Assembly (NCBI RefSeq): GCF_001315105.1
Contig: NZ_BAZR01000015.1
Coordinates: forward strand, 1-64,000
Source of the DNA: Paenibacillus sp. JCM 10914
Lineage (GTDB): Bacteria; Bacillota; Bacilli; Paenibacillales; Paenibacillaceae
DNA length: 64,000 bases
Direction: 5' to 3'
The first letter of the stretch is position 1. Each line of letters begins with the position of its first letter. Under the pieces are notes generated by a model. That model searched no databases. It worked only from the letters and a program-made list of their open reading frames with translations, and was not told where the DNA came from. Both the position numbers and the translations under genes were made by a program. Positions 46,225-53,811 of the stretch are shown piece after piece.

Positions 46225-46722
46225 TTGTCAAAAGAAACGGTTGTGAATACAGAAGCAGTAGAAACCGTGAAGGAAATAATCAAAGACGTGGAAACAGCCA
46301 TGTTCGCTACGATATCGGAAGGCGGTATTAATTCCAGACCGATGCAGACCCAAGAGATCGAGTTCGATGGAGACCTGTGGTTCCTGACGATGCGGGATAC
46401 GAGCAAATATCAAGAGATTCTGGCAAATCCGAACGTGAACGTTGCTTATGTCGGTAAATCCTATGTATCCATTCGTGGTCGAGCCGAGGTGGTAGAAGAT
46501 CTGGCGAAGAAGAAAGACATGTGGAATGCCGCATATGGCAAGTTCCTGCATACCACGTACGACGATCCTAATGTGATTCTGATTAAGGTCGATACCGATA
46601 CCGCAGAATATTGGGAGACGGGCAATAAGACCAAAACGGTGAAAGCTTTCTTCAAGCAATTGGTGGGGCAAAAAGAGGTGAAAGGCAAATCGGAGCTGAA
46701 CCAAACGGTTGACCTCGATTAG
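46225..46722 (+). CDS. Pyridoxamine 5'-phosphate oxidase-like (general stress protein 26-type) flavin-binding protein
   Basis: A 165-residue split-barrel protein of the PNPOx-like superfamily. MFATISEGGINSRPMQTQEI, DLWFLTMRDTSKYQEI and NVAYVGKSYVSIRGRAEVV match the FMN-binding barrel of general-stress protein 26 homologues. TTG 46225 lies 6 bases after GAGGTG, which overlaps the alternative GTG 46216. It probably binds FMN/FAD; the reaction is unknown. A terminator follows at 46748-46785. Confidence 0.87.
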   Translation: MSKETVVNTEAVETVKEIIKDVETAMFATISEGGINSRPMQTQEIEFDGDLWFLTMRDTSKYQEILANPNVNVAYVGKSYVSIRGRAEVVEDLAKKKDMWNAAYGKFLHTTYDDPNVILIKVDTDTAEYWETGNKTKTVKAFFKQLVGQKEVKGKSELNQTVDLD

Positions 46723-46747
46723 TGAGAGATATGCTATCTGTCAGTCT

Positions 46748-46785
46748 GAACGTGTATGGGGTATTCCCCGATGCACGTTCTTTTT
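46748..46785 (+). terminator. Rho-independent terminator
   Basis: GAACGTG and CACGTTC pair around an inner GGGG/CCCC stem, followed by TTTTT. Confidence 0.85.
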
Positions 46786-46871
46786 ATGCAATAATGCACA
46801 ACCAGTTCACCGAATGCACAAGGCCTTGGACATCAAGGTCTTTTTTACTTTTACAAAATTCAGGTATCTGG

Positions 46872-46928
46872 TTTACACATGGCAAAAGGTATGAAATAAT
46901 AATTAGTAAATATTCATTTACTAATTAT
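46872..46928 (+). promoter_or_regulatory. Promoter and palindromic operator of the TetR-hydrolase operon
   Basis: TTTACA (46872-46877) with AATAAT (46895-46900, 17-base spacer) forms the promoter. From 46899 to 46928 lies a perfect inverted repeat with 13-bp arms, ATAATTAGTAAAT and ATTTACTAATTAT, separated by ATTC. It overlaps the transcription start and ends 17 bases before the TetR gene, as expected for autorepression. Confidence 0.8.
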
Positions 46929-46945
46929 CGCGGAGGATCTGAATC

Positions 46946-47539
46946 ATGGCTAGACCACGAGCTTTTCAAGATGAAGTGATCTTTCATGGCGTATACCAGG
47001 CTTTATGCAAAAAAGGTTATGGGCAAGTAGCATTAACGGATATAACCGAAGAAGTGAGTATCTCACCGGCGGCTTTGATGAAGCGATTCGGTTCGAAGAA
47101 GAACTTGTTTCTGGCGTACGGCGATTATGTCCTGGAATTAACGCGACAAGCTTTTCAAGATGCCAGCCAATCGAATTTATCGAGGGTCGAGGCGTTAAAA
47201 GCCGTATTCAAGCACTCAACGGGACGAATGAAAGATCCTGTGGAGTTAGCGAACCATACGTCCTTCTATTTAGAAGGAACGGCTGATCCGGATTTGCTGG
47301 AGCGCACGAGGTCCAGACTGCGACTGATCGATGACCATACGCAGCACATGCTAGAGCAGGCTATTGCCAGCCAAGAGATTATTCCGTGCGACGTAGCCAA
47401 GGTGAGCAGGGTGCTGCAATCGGCGATCGGCGGTGCGATGTTGATCTGGATTAAAGAATCAGACCGGACATTGGACGAATTGTTTGATGAATGCTTTGAG
47501 ATGATTTTTGCTTCGTTAATGAATTCCGACATAGACTGA
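46946..47539 (+). CDS. TetR-family transcriptional regulator
   Basis: A 197-residue repressor with an N-terminal helix-turn-helix (YGQVALTDITEEVSISPAAL, then MKRFGSKKNLFLAYGDYVLE) and an all-helical ligand domain. CGGAGG precedes ATG 46946. The perfect 30-base inverted repeat upstream is the probable binding site. The downstream alpha/beta hydrolase starts 13 bases after the stop and is probably controlled by the same effector. Confidence 0.92.
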   Translation: MARPRAFQDEVIFHGVYQALCKKGYGQVALTDITEEVSISPAALMKRFGSKKNLFLAYGDYVLELTRQAFQDASQSNLSRVEALKAVFKHSTGRMKDPVELANHTSFYLEGTADPDLLERTRSRLRLIDDHTQHMLEQAIASQEIIPCDVAKVSRVLQSAIGGAMLIWIKESDRTLDELFDECFEMIFASLMNSDID

Positions 47540-47551
47540 GGAGGACATGAT

Positions 47552-48325
47552 ATGCCCCTTTTTAATGGAAGAGAAATTGACCTGTATTACGAGGTGCAGG
47601 GAGAGGGGGCCCCGCTTCTCTTTACGCATGGGGCTTCGTGGAACCATAAACAATGGCAGCCACAAGTTGATGATTTCTCGCCAAAATATAAAACCATCGT
47701 GTGGGACATTCGGGGACACGGTCTATCCTCCTTGCCGGACGGAAAAGTGGATTCAGAGGATTTCAGCAGGGATTTAGTGGATCTTCTTGATCATCTGGAT
47801 ATAGGCAAGGCGACTTTATGCGGATTATCTCTAGGGGGACATATCTCGCTGCAAACCGCTGTTCGCTATCCTGAAAGGGTGGAATCTTTGGTGCTCATAG
47901 GCACTCCATTTACTAATGCGTTCAATGGGTTCGAGCGAATGTTCGTGCCCTTGAATCGTTGGTCGAGTTACATGATGCCGATGAAGTTATCGGGGAAAAT
48001 TCAAGGCAGGATGCTATCCAAGTTCAATAAGAGCAATCAAGCATACATAGAAGAGGCCTTCTGTTCCATTCCACATTCCAACTGGGTTCGTCTGTGGGAT
48101 GCGATTACCCGCATGGAAAGTAAGCACGACTTGGCAAAGATACAATGTCCAACATTGCTCCTTCAGGGTGAGCATGACACGATGATCCGCAGGCAACAGG
48201 TGTATATGCAGGAGAAGATTTCGAACTCTCGATTGCAGCTCATCAAGAACGCCCATCATGCAACTAATCTAGATAATCCGCTTGACGTGAATGAAGCTAT
48301 CGCTGCATTTTTGAGCCTTCGTTGA
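47552..48325 (+). CDS. Alpha/beta-hydrolase fold enzyme
   Basis: A 257-residue soluble hydrolase with oxyanion region FTHGASWNHKQW. The nucleophile elbow is LCGLSLGGHI (Ser about residue 94), the acid Asp is in QGEHDTM and the catalytic His is in NAHHATN. DIRGHGLSS matches the family. Likely substrates are small esters or ring-cleavage products; specificity cannot be read. It is cotranscribed with the TetR gene. GGAGGA lies upstream of ATG 47552. Confidence 0.9.
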   Translation: MPLFNGREIDLYYEVQGEGAPLLFTHGASWNHKQWQPQVDDFSPKYKTIVWDIRGHGLSSLPDGKVDSEDFSRDLVDLLDHLDIGKATLCGLSLGGHISLQTAVRYPERVESLVLIGTPFTNAFNGFERMFVPLNRWSSYMMPMKLSGKIQGRMLSKFNKSNQAYIEEAFCSIPHSNWVRLWDAITRMESKHDLAKIQCPTLLLQGEHDTMIRRQQVYMQEKISNSRLQLIKNAHHATNLDNPLDVNEAIAAFLSLR

Positions 48326-48350
48326 CACCCCAAAATGAGGTTGCTACAAT
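48322..48350 (+). promoter_or_regulatory. Promoter of the SfnB/DszC-like flavoprotein gene
   Basis: TTGACA (48322-48327), a 17-base spacer, and TACAAT (48345-48350). The -35 overlaps the end of the upstream hydrolase gene. Confidence 0.8.
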
Positions 48351-48360
48351 TTTAAGTATA

Positions 48361-48374
48361 TAACCATCGGAATA
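48361..48374 (+). repeat. 14-base sulfur-region repeat TAACCATCGGAATA, copy 1
   Basis: Identical to 53682-53695. It lies 10 bases after the -10 of this promoter, an operator-like position. The GGAAT core resembles the 3' part of the CymR (cysteine regulator) consensus as I recall it. Confidence 0.7.
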
Positions 48375-48400
48375 CAAGGCTTACAAAGGGAGGGACGAAT

Positions 48401-49611
48401 TTGAATCCATACGATGCCGCAGATCCATTCATACGTAATGAACGCGAAGCGACGATCGCTGCCCGGGCCGACAGGCTCGGGGCCATATTTGCGGAAAGAG
48501 CTCCTAAGCATGATTTGGAGGGGTCGTTTCCGTACGAGAATTTTGAAGATTTAAAGGAATCCGGCTATCTGAAGTTAACGGTCCCTCAATTCCATGGGGG
48601 AGAAGAGGCCTCAGTATACGAGATGGTACTGTCTCAGGAAAGACTTGCGCGAGGGGATGGCTCGACAGCGCTCGCTGTCGGTTGGCATATCGGACAAATC
48701 CTGCAGCTTCGTACTTCGGGAGCTTGGCCAACGCCATTATTTGAGAGACTGTGCAAGGACGTCGTCGCAGAGGGCATCGTCATTAATGAACTTGCGAGTG
48801 AGCCCGCAACCGGAAGTCCCAGCCGGGGCGTCGTCCGGAGACGACGGCGGTCCGAGCAGAAGGGGGCTGGAGGATAACGGGCCGCAAGACCTTTAGTACA
48901 TTAAGTCCGATTCTGAAGCAGTTCGTGGTGACGGCAGGTATTGCAGACAGTGAGAAGGTAGGGGCCTTTCTGGTCCATAGCGGACCAGGCGTGAAGGTGG
49001 AAGAGACCTGGAATACGATGGGGATGCGAGCGACCGGGAGCCACGATGTCATTTTGGATGACGTGTTTGTGCCGGATGACGAAGTCATTCGTGGTGTGGA
49101 TGATGAGAAACCGATGAATCCCGTACCGACGGAAGGTATATTGCTTCATATCCCGGCATGTTATATGGGGATAGCTTATGCTGCCCGGCATTATGCGATT
49201 GATTTTGCGAGACACCATCAACCGAATTCATTGCAGGTTCCGATTGCAGAACTGCCCAATATTAAACGCCAGATCGCAGAGATAGAAGTCGACCTGATTA
49301 CCGCGCGCAGTTACTTGTACCAAGTAGCGGACCGCTGGGACCAAGCGCCGGAACAGCGTTCTCTGCTGAAACCGGAATTGGGCCTGGCCAAATATATCGT
49401 AACCAATGCAGCCCTTCGTATCGTTGATCGGGCAATGCGCATCGTGGGTGGCCTCAGTCTCTCACGCGCGCTTCCACTGGAGCGAATGTACCGGGATGTC
49501 CGTGCAGGGCTGCATAACCCGCCAATGGATGATATCGTCCTGATGAATCTGGCCGACCGTGCCATACGAGAATCGGAGGAGACCAGAACGAGCCTTGGGA
49601 ATCAACACTAA
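48401..49611 (+). CDS. Acyl-CoA dehydrogenase-fold flavoprotein, SfnB/DszC-like (one-base frameshift near 48830)
   Basis: A 403-residue flavoprotein once repaired. N-terminal helices contain FEDLKESGYLKLTVPQFHGG and SQERLARGDGSTALAVGWH. The middle domain contains INELASEPATGSP and GWRITGRKTFSTLSP. The C-terminal helical domain contains WNTMGMRATGSHDVILDDVF and IVGGLSLSRALPLERMYRDV. The frame drifts after SPSRG; adding one G at 48830 (GGGGCGTCG to GGGGCGGTCG) gives SRGGRPETTAVRAEGGWRI. SfnB/DszC relatives are flavin-dependent monooxygenases for organosulfur use, which fits the neighbours. The start is TTG 48401, after AAGGGAGGG. Confidence 0.82.
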
Positions 49612-49613
49612 CG

Positions 49614-49648
49614 AATAACCGCCGGATGATTTCATCCAGCGGTTATTT
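49614..49648 (+). terminator. Terminator after the flavoprotein gene
   Basis: A nearly perfect 16-bp stem (AATAACCGCCGGATGA with TCATCCAGCGGTTATT, one mismatch) starts 3 bases after the stop; the T run is short. Confidence 0.65.
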
Positions 49649-49744
49649 CGTATTGAGATACAGGTCGATATCCGGTCCGGTTAGCTTCCTTGCGAAACGG
49701 GTATTAATTGGAATTGAGGCTTGATTCCGAAGGGAGACGAAGCG

Positions 49745-50413
49745 ATGGATTCGGTACTATTTTTGATTTTGGCTGCTGTGTATATGATATTGTTCGCATA
49801 TGGATTCATTCTGATGAAGCTGGATTCCAGGCCGGGACTGCGTTACTTGCTCCTGTTCGTGACTGCCGGATTGGTGTGGGATAACGCCATCATAGGTGCA
49901 GGTATATTCATTGGAGAAGGACCGCTGCTGGAGCAGTTAAATGTAACCAGATACTGGATACATGCAGTAGCAACGCCGCTGCTGGCTATCGTATCCTATG
50001 ATTTAATCCGTCAAGCCGGCAGTCCATGGGCAAGGAAGAAAGCTGCGGCAGTGGGAGCCTGGCTGTTCACGGCCGCGCTGATCGTGGTAGAGCTGATAAC
50101 GGAAACATTGCCGCTTGTAGTCGAGCCATCCTTGGAATATGGAGCGCTGCGTTATGTACCTGTGGAAGCTTCCGGTCCGCCGTTGATGGTCATTGTCATT
50201 CTGGTACCGCTGCTTGCAGCCGGTATAACGGCCTGGCGGAGAAATAAATCACCCTTGCTGCTGATCGGCACCATACTCATGGCACTGGGAAGCGCTTTTC
50301 CAATCCCCATAGAAAGCTCCGCGGTTACGAACGTATTTGAACTGCTATTGTTAGTATCGTTGTGGCTGACCATCCGTAAACTGACATTTTCTCGCACGGT
50401 ATCTTTACCCTAA
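49745..50413 (+). CDS. Multi-pass membrane protein of unknown function
   Basis: A 222-residue protein with six to seven hydrophobic helices starting MDSVLFLILAAVYMILFAYG. There are no charged catalytic motifs; conserved-looking elements are YWIHAVATPLLAIVSYDLIRQ and ALGSAFPIPIESS. GGGAGACGAAGCG precedes ATG 49745. It is monocistronic: a terminator lies before it and a new promoter after it. It could be a sensor or transporter-like protein, but I do not recognise it. Confidence 0.7.
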   Translation: MDSVLFLILAAVYMILFAYGFILMKLDSRPGLRYLLLFVTAGLVWDNAIIGAGIFIGEGPLLEQLNVTRYWIHAVATPLLAIVSYDLIRQAGSPWARKKAAAVGAWLFTAALIVVELITETLPLVVEPSLEYGALRYVPVEASGPPLMVIVILVPLLAAGITAWRRNKSPLLLIGTILMALGSAFPIPIESSAVTNVFELLLLVSLWLTIRKLTFSRTVSLP

Positions 50414-50442
50414 TAGGTTAAACCAAGAGTCGCGTTCACGCA

Positions 50443-50471
50443 TTGACATAACCCAATGATGGACGTACAAT
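50443..50471 (+). promoter_or_regulatory. Promoter of the sulfhydrylase gene
   Basis: TTGACA (50443-50448), a 17-base spacer, and TACAAT (50466-50471). It predicts a start near 50478, giving a leader of about 138 bases with an attenuator. Confidence 0.85.
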
Positions 50472-50477
50472 AAGACT

Positions 50478-50583
50478 ACTAAATCAGTGGGTTTAATTGG
50501 ATATAACGTATATGCGAAGTTGACCAGATACACTGGAGACTGAAGGCGTTCCTAGCAGAACGATTCCTTCAGTCTCCTTTTTT
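50478..50583 (+). promoter_or_regulatory. Attenuator leader A (CCAG/CTGG hairpin and terminator) upstream of the sulfhydrylase
   Basis: CCAG (50524-50527) pairs with CTGG (50533-50536). The GG of CTGG is also the base of a 12-bp perfect terminator stem, GGAGACTGAAGG (50535-50546) with CCTTCAGTCTCC (50566-50577), followed by TTTTTT. The hairpin and the terminator cannot form at once. The ACCAG-loop-ACTGGAGA core recurs in leaders B and C of this window. Confidence 0.7.
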
Positions 50584-50615
50584 ATTTGTTACAACAGGCA
50601 AAGGAGCTGAGCGCA

Positions 50616-51944
50616 TTGACAGAGGAGCAGGATCGTGTGAAGAGATGGAGATTCGATACATTACAGGTACATGCAGGACAACAAGCAGACCCGGTCACAG
50701 GTGCAAGGGCGGTGCCGATCTATCAAAGCTCTTCGTTTGTATTTAAGAATACGGAGCACGCTAAGGCGGTGCTGAATTTTGAAGAGCCAGGCAATACGTA
50801 CACACGAATCAGTAATCCAACGAATGAAGTGCTGGAACTGCGAATCGCTGCGCTTGAAGGTGGTACAGGTGCTCTAGCCGTTGCTTCGGGCTCCACCGCA
50901 GTAACCTATTCCATCTTCAACATCGCGGGTGCGGGAGATGAGATTGTTGCAGCCAATACACTGTATGGTGGTACGTATAACCTGCTCGCAGTTACGCTGC
51001 CGAAGCTTGGCATTATCACGTCGTTTGTTAATCCGGATGATCCTCAACATTTTGAAGAGGCCATCAATGATCGCACGAAGGCCGTGTTCATCGAGTCCAT
51101 CGGTAATCCTGGACTGAATGTGCCCGATATTCAGCGTATTGCGGATATCGCACATGAACACGGGATTCCTCTGATCGTGGATAACACTTTCGGTACACCG
51201 TATTTGATTAGACCCTTCGAGCACGGAGCAGATATCGTTATCCATTCTGCAACCAAATACATTGGAGGCCATGGCACGACCATCGGCGGATTAATCGTGG
51301 ATGGAGGAACGTTTGATTGGGACAGCGGTAAGTTTCCGGGATTAACCGAGCCGGATCCCAGTTATAACGGTATTCGTTATGTAGAGAAATTCGGAGATAC
51401 CGCTTATATTACGAAGCTGCGCGTTCAATTTCTGCGAGACATCGGAGCGGCAATTAGCCCGTTCAACTCCTTCCTGCTGCTGCAGGGTCTAGAGACCTTG
51501 TCCCTTCGACTGGAGAAACATCTGGCTAATACCGTTCGTATCGTACACTATCTTAATGACCATCCTGACGTCGCTTGGGTCAATTACCCGGCGCTTGCTG
51601 CAAGTCCTTATTATTCTCTTGCCCAGCGATACTTTCCCAAAGGCGCCGGCTCCATCTTCACTTTCGGGTTGAAAGGAGGATTCGAGGCGGCCAACCATTT
51701 TATCGATAACTTGGAGCTATTTTCACATTTGGCCAACGTAGCCGATGCAAAATCGTTGGTGATTCATCCTGCCAGCACAACCCACGCTCAGCTCTCACCG
51801 GAACAGCAGCTTGCCGGGGGGATTACCCCGGATTTGATCCGTCTATCGATCGGCATTGAGGATCCGCTCGATCTGATCGAGGATCTGGAGCAAGCGTTGT
51901 TGAAGGCTAGAAGTTCAATGAATAACACAGCGAGCGCGCTGTAA
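50616..51944 (+). CDS. metY: O-acetylhomoserine sulfhydrylase (homocysteine synthase)
   Basis: PLP enzyme forming homocysteine from O-acetylhomoserine and sulfide in methionine synthesis. The 442-residue length and pattern fit the MetY branch of Cys/Met metabolism enzymes: DTLQVHAGQQADPVTGARAV, YQSSSFVFKN, SGSTAVTYSIFNIAGAGDE, NTLYGGTYNLL, the PLP lysine in HSATKYIGGHG (about residue 212) and KSLVIHPASTTHAQL. AAGGAG 9 bases upstream sets the TTG start at 50616. The gene follows a conserved attenuator leader shared with two other sulfur-related units in the window. A terminator follows. Confidence 0.92.
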   Translation: MTEEQDRVKRWRFDTLQVHAGQQADPVTGARAVPIYQSSSFVFKNTEHAKAVLNFEEPGNTYTRISNPTNEVLELRIAALEGGTGALAVASGSTAVTYSIFNIAGAGDEIVAANTLYGGTYNLLAVTLPKLGIITSFVNPDDPQHFEEAINDRTKAVFIESIGNPGLNVPDIQRIADIAHEHGIPLIVDNTFGTPYLIRPFEHGADIVIHSATKYIGGHGTTIGGLIVDGGTFDWDSGKFPGLTEPDPSYNGIRYVEKFGDTAYITKLRVQFLRDIGAAISPFNSFLLLQGLETLSLRLEKHLANTVRIVHYLNDHPDVAWVNYPALAASPYYSLAQRYFPKGAGSIFTFGLKGGFEAANHFIDNLELFSHLANVADAKSLVIHPASTTHAQLSPEQQLAGGITPDLIRLSIGIEDPLDLIEDLEQALLKARSSMNNTASAL

Positions 51945-51956
51945 AGCTGCCCTATA

Positions 51957-51991
51957 GGAGGCCAACCCGCAAGACGGGCTGGCTTCCTTTT
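51957..51991 (+). terminator. Rho-independent terminator after the sulfhydrylase
   Basis: GGAGGCCAACCCG pairs imperfectly with CGGGCTGGCTTCC and is followed by TTTT. Confidence 0.8.
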
Positions 51992-52002
51992 CTAACACAT
52001 AA

Positions 52003-52050
52003 CGAAAAACCGCGAGTGATGTCCTATCTGACAACATACTGCGGTTTCTT
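52003..52050 (-). terminator. Terminator of the flavin monooxygenase gene
   Basis: On the minus strand AAACCGC...GCGGTTT forms an interrupted stem followed by TTTTTCG, about 35 bases beyond the stop at 52086. Confidence 0.75.
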
Positions 52051-52085
52051 AATTTTGGTCGCTTATTCATCAACGCGGAAGCGAA

Positions 52086-53432
52086 TTATAAAACAGCTTG
52101 TTCTGTTGCAGTGAAGCGATTAGGAGGGACACTTAGGCCGATATGTTCGCGCAGCGTGCTTCCCGTGTAATCCAGCCTGAATAATCCCCGCTCTTGCAGG
52201 ATCGGCACGACGCTGTCCACGAAATCCTCCAATCCTCCAGGCAATCCCGGAGCCATGAGCATGAAGCCGTCAGTTGCCCCCCCATTGAACCATAACTCTA
52301 ACGTATCGGCAATCTTCTCCGGCGTGCCTACGAGATGGTCACCGCTGAAGGAGCCGATAATGAGCGAATAGATTTCCCGCAGCGTGGGATTCTCTCTTGC
52401 AATGACGGGCTGATGCTTGGGATAGTCCGGATTCTTCGCTTGCAGCACATCGAGACCGGCCTCTCTGGCTGTAGTTTGGGGAGTGTATCCGCTGAAATCC
52501 ACCTCTTTGAAATAATCCGCCAAGAAGCCGAGGATGGTCTCATCGGTCAACAGCTCCTCGAACTGCCTGCGTTTTTGCTTAGCGTCGTCCTCCGTTATTC
52601 CGATAATCGGTGATATACCAAGAATAATATGGACCTCATCCGGATTTCTGCCGGAATCGGCAACTCTTCGTTTGAAGGACTGATAGTATTCCCGTGCATC
52701 CTCGAAGTTGAATTTGATTGCGAATATTACTTCACCCACTTGTGCGGCAAATTGTTGCCCAGCGCTGGAATTTCCGGCTTGAACCAGCACCGGCTGCCCT
52801 TGAGGAGAGCGAGCGATGTTTAGCGGGCCCTCAACCGAGAAAAATTCACCCTGATGGCTGATACGATGCAGTTTCGTAGGGTCGAAGAAGCGGCCGGATG
52901 TCTTGTCGAAGATAAAGGCGTCATCCTCCCATGAATCCCATAAACCACGGACGACCTCCACAAATTCGGTGGCTCTGAGATAGCGGTGTTCTAACTCATA
53001 ATGTTCCGCCGCACCGAAATTCCTTGCGGTATTGCCGGATAAATCACGGGTCGTGACGATATTCCAGCCGACCCGGCCCTTGCTGATCTGATCGACTGAC
53101 ATCAGTTGACGGGCAAGATTAAAGGGCTCCACGTAAGAGGTCGAGGCTGTAGCCACCAGTCCGATCCGCGAGGTTGCTCCAGCAAGTGCAGAGATGAGCG
53201 TGATCGGCTCGAAGCGGTTCAGAATATTGGGGTGCGATTCCTCGTTGATGGCCAGGCTGTCGGCTAAGAATACCATGTCAAATTTACCGCGTTCTGCGGT
53301 CTGGGCAAGCTGCCGGTAATAGTCAATGTCAATGCTGGCGCCGGGATAAGCGTCAGCGAGCTTCCAGGAAGAGGCATGCATACCGGTGCCGACAAGATAA
53401 GCTGACAATTTCATTTCTCTTGCTCGAGTCAT
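52086..53432 (-). CDS. Flavin-dependent monooxygenase, NtaA/SnaA/DszA type (bacterial luciferase family)
   Basis: A 448-residue FMNH2-dependent monooxygenase, predicted to cleave carbon-sulfur or related bonds of organosulfur compounds. Family features include GTGMHASSWKLADAYPGAS, FDMVFLADSLAINEESH, RIGLVATASTSYVEPFNLAR, GRVGWNIVTTRDLSGNTARN and RSPQGQPVLVQAGNSSAGQQ. AAGGAGTG eight bases upstream supports ATG 53432. It is divergent from the CocE/ABC operon. Its leader carries the same CCAG/CTGG attenuator, so the two are probably co-regulated. Reduced flavin must come from a reductase elsewhere. Confidence 0.9.
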   Translation of the reverse strand: MTRAREMKLSAYLVGTGMHASSWKLADAYPGASIDIDYYRQLAQTAERGKFDMVFLADSLAINEESHPNILNRFEPITLISALAGATSRIGLVATASTSYVEPFNLARQLMSVDQISKGRVGWNIVTTRDLSGNTARNFGAAEHYELEHRYLRATEFVEVVRGLWDSWEDDAFIFDKTSGRFFDPTKLHRISHQGEFFSVEGPLNIARSPQGQPVLVQAGNSSAGQQFAAQVGEVIFAIKFNFEDAREYYQSFKRRVADSGRNPDEVHIILGISPIIGITEDDAKQKRRQFEELLTDETILGFLADYFKEVDFSGYTPQTTAREAGLDVLQAKNPDYPKHQPVIARENPTLREIYSLIIGSFSGDHLVGTPEKIADTLELWFNGGATDGFMLMAPGLPGGLEDFVDSVVPILQERGLFRLDYTGSTLREHIGLSVPPNRFTATEQAVL

Positions 53433-53455
53433 GATATCACTCCTTCATTCAATCT

Positions 53456-53560
53456 AAAAAAGAAAGACACCTCCCCTTCGTAAGACGAAGAGAAGATGTC
53501 TCCAGTTGACTGGTAGATCATAGTTATATATTCTGATCGGAATTATAAATGATTCAGCTT
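53456..53560 (-). promoter_or_regulatory. Attenuator leader B upstream of the monooxygenase
   Basis: On the minus strand the core ACCAGTCAACTGGAGAC spans 53514 to 53498, with CCAG and CTGG pairing around a TCAA loop. GGAGAC at its end starts a long terminator stem (through the CTTCG/CGAAG tip) whose far arm GTGTCTTT is followed by CTTTTTT at 53456-53466. The core is almost identical to leader C on the opposite strand. Confidence 0.75.
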
Positions 53561-53566
53561 ATCTGA

Positions 53567-53595
53567 ATGTTAATCAGGGATTACATCATTGTCAA
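53567..53595 (-). promoter_or_regulatory. Promoter of the monooxygenase gene
   Basis: On the minus strand TTGACA (53595-53590) and TAACAT (53572-53567) are separated by 17 bases, leading into leader B. Confidence 0.7.
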
Positions 53596-53634
53596 CCCGT
53601 AAATTTAGACACTGGAGACGTTTTAAATACCATA

Positions 53635-53663
53635 TTGACGAAGCGTACAAACTGCGTTACGAT
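53635..53663 (+). promoter_or_regulatory. Promoter of the CocE/ABC sulfur operon
   Basis: TTGACG (53635-53640), a 17-base spacer, and TACGAT (53658-53663), leading into leader C. It is divergent from the monooxygenase promoter within the 379-base gap 53433-53811. Confidence 0.65.
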
Positions 53664-53670
53664 ATCACAC

Positions 53671-53760
53671 AATACCAATTGTAACCATCGGAATAATGCC
53701 ATTTACCAGTCAACTGGAGATGTCTGCTGCTGATTAGAGTCAGCGCGGCATCTCCTTTTT
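53671..53760 (+). promoter_or_regulatory. Attenuator leader C upstream of the CocE/ABC operon
   Basis: The core ACCAGTCAACTGGAGA (53705-53720) has CCAG (53706-53709) pairing with CTGG (53714-53717). The terminator stem begins at GGAGATG (53716) and closes with GCATCTCC (ending 53755), followed by TTTTT. The two structures share the GG, so they exclude each other. Confidence 0.75.
53682..53695 (+). repeat. 14-base sulfur-region repeat TAACCATCGGAATA, copy 2
   Basis: A perfect copy of 48361-48374, 18 bases downstream of the -10 of this promoter. A related GATCGGAATT lies at 53535-53544 downstream of the divergent promoter. It is probably a shared repressor site. Confidence 0.7.
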
Positions 53761-53811
53761 GCTTTCTCAATCGACGGTTATCTTATTTTCAGTCAGAAAG
53801 GTGTAATCTTC

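Noticed and set aside
50478..50583. S-box (SAM) riboswitch or T-box before metY
   Set aside because: The conserved S-box core and the T-box AGGGTGG motif are both absent; only the CCAG/CTGG hairpin and terminator are seen.
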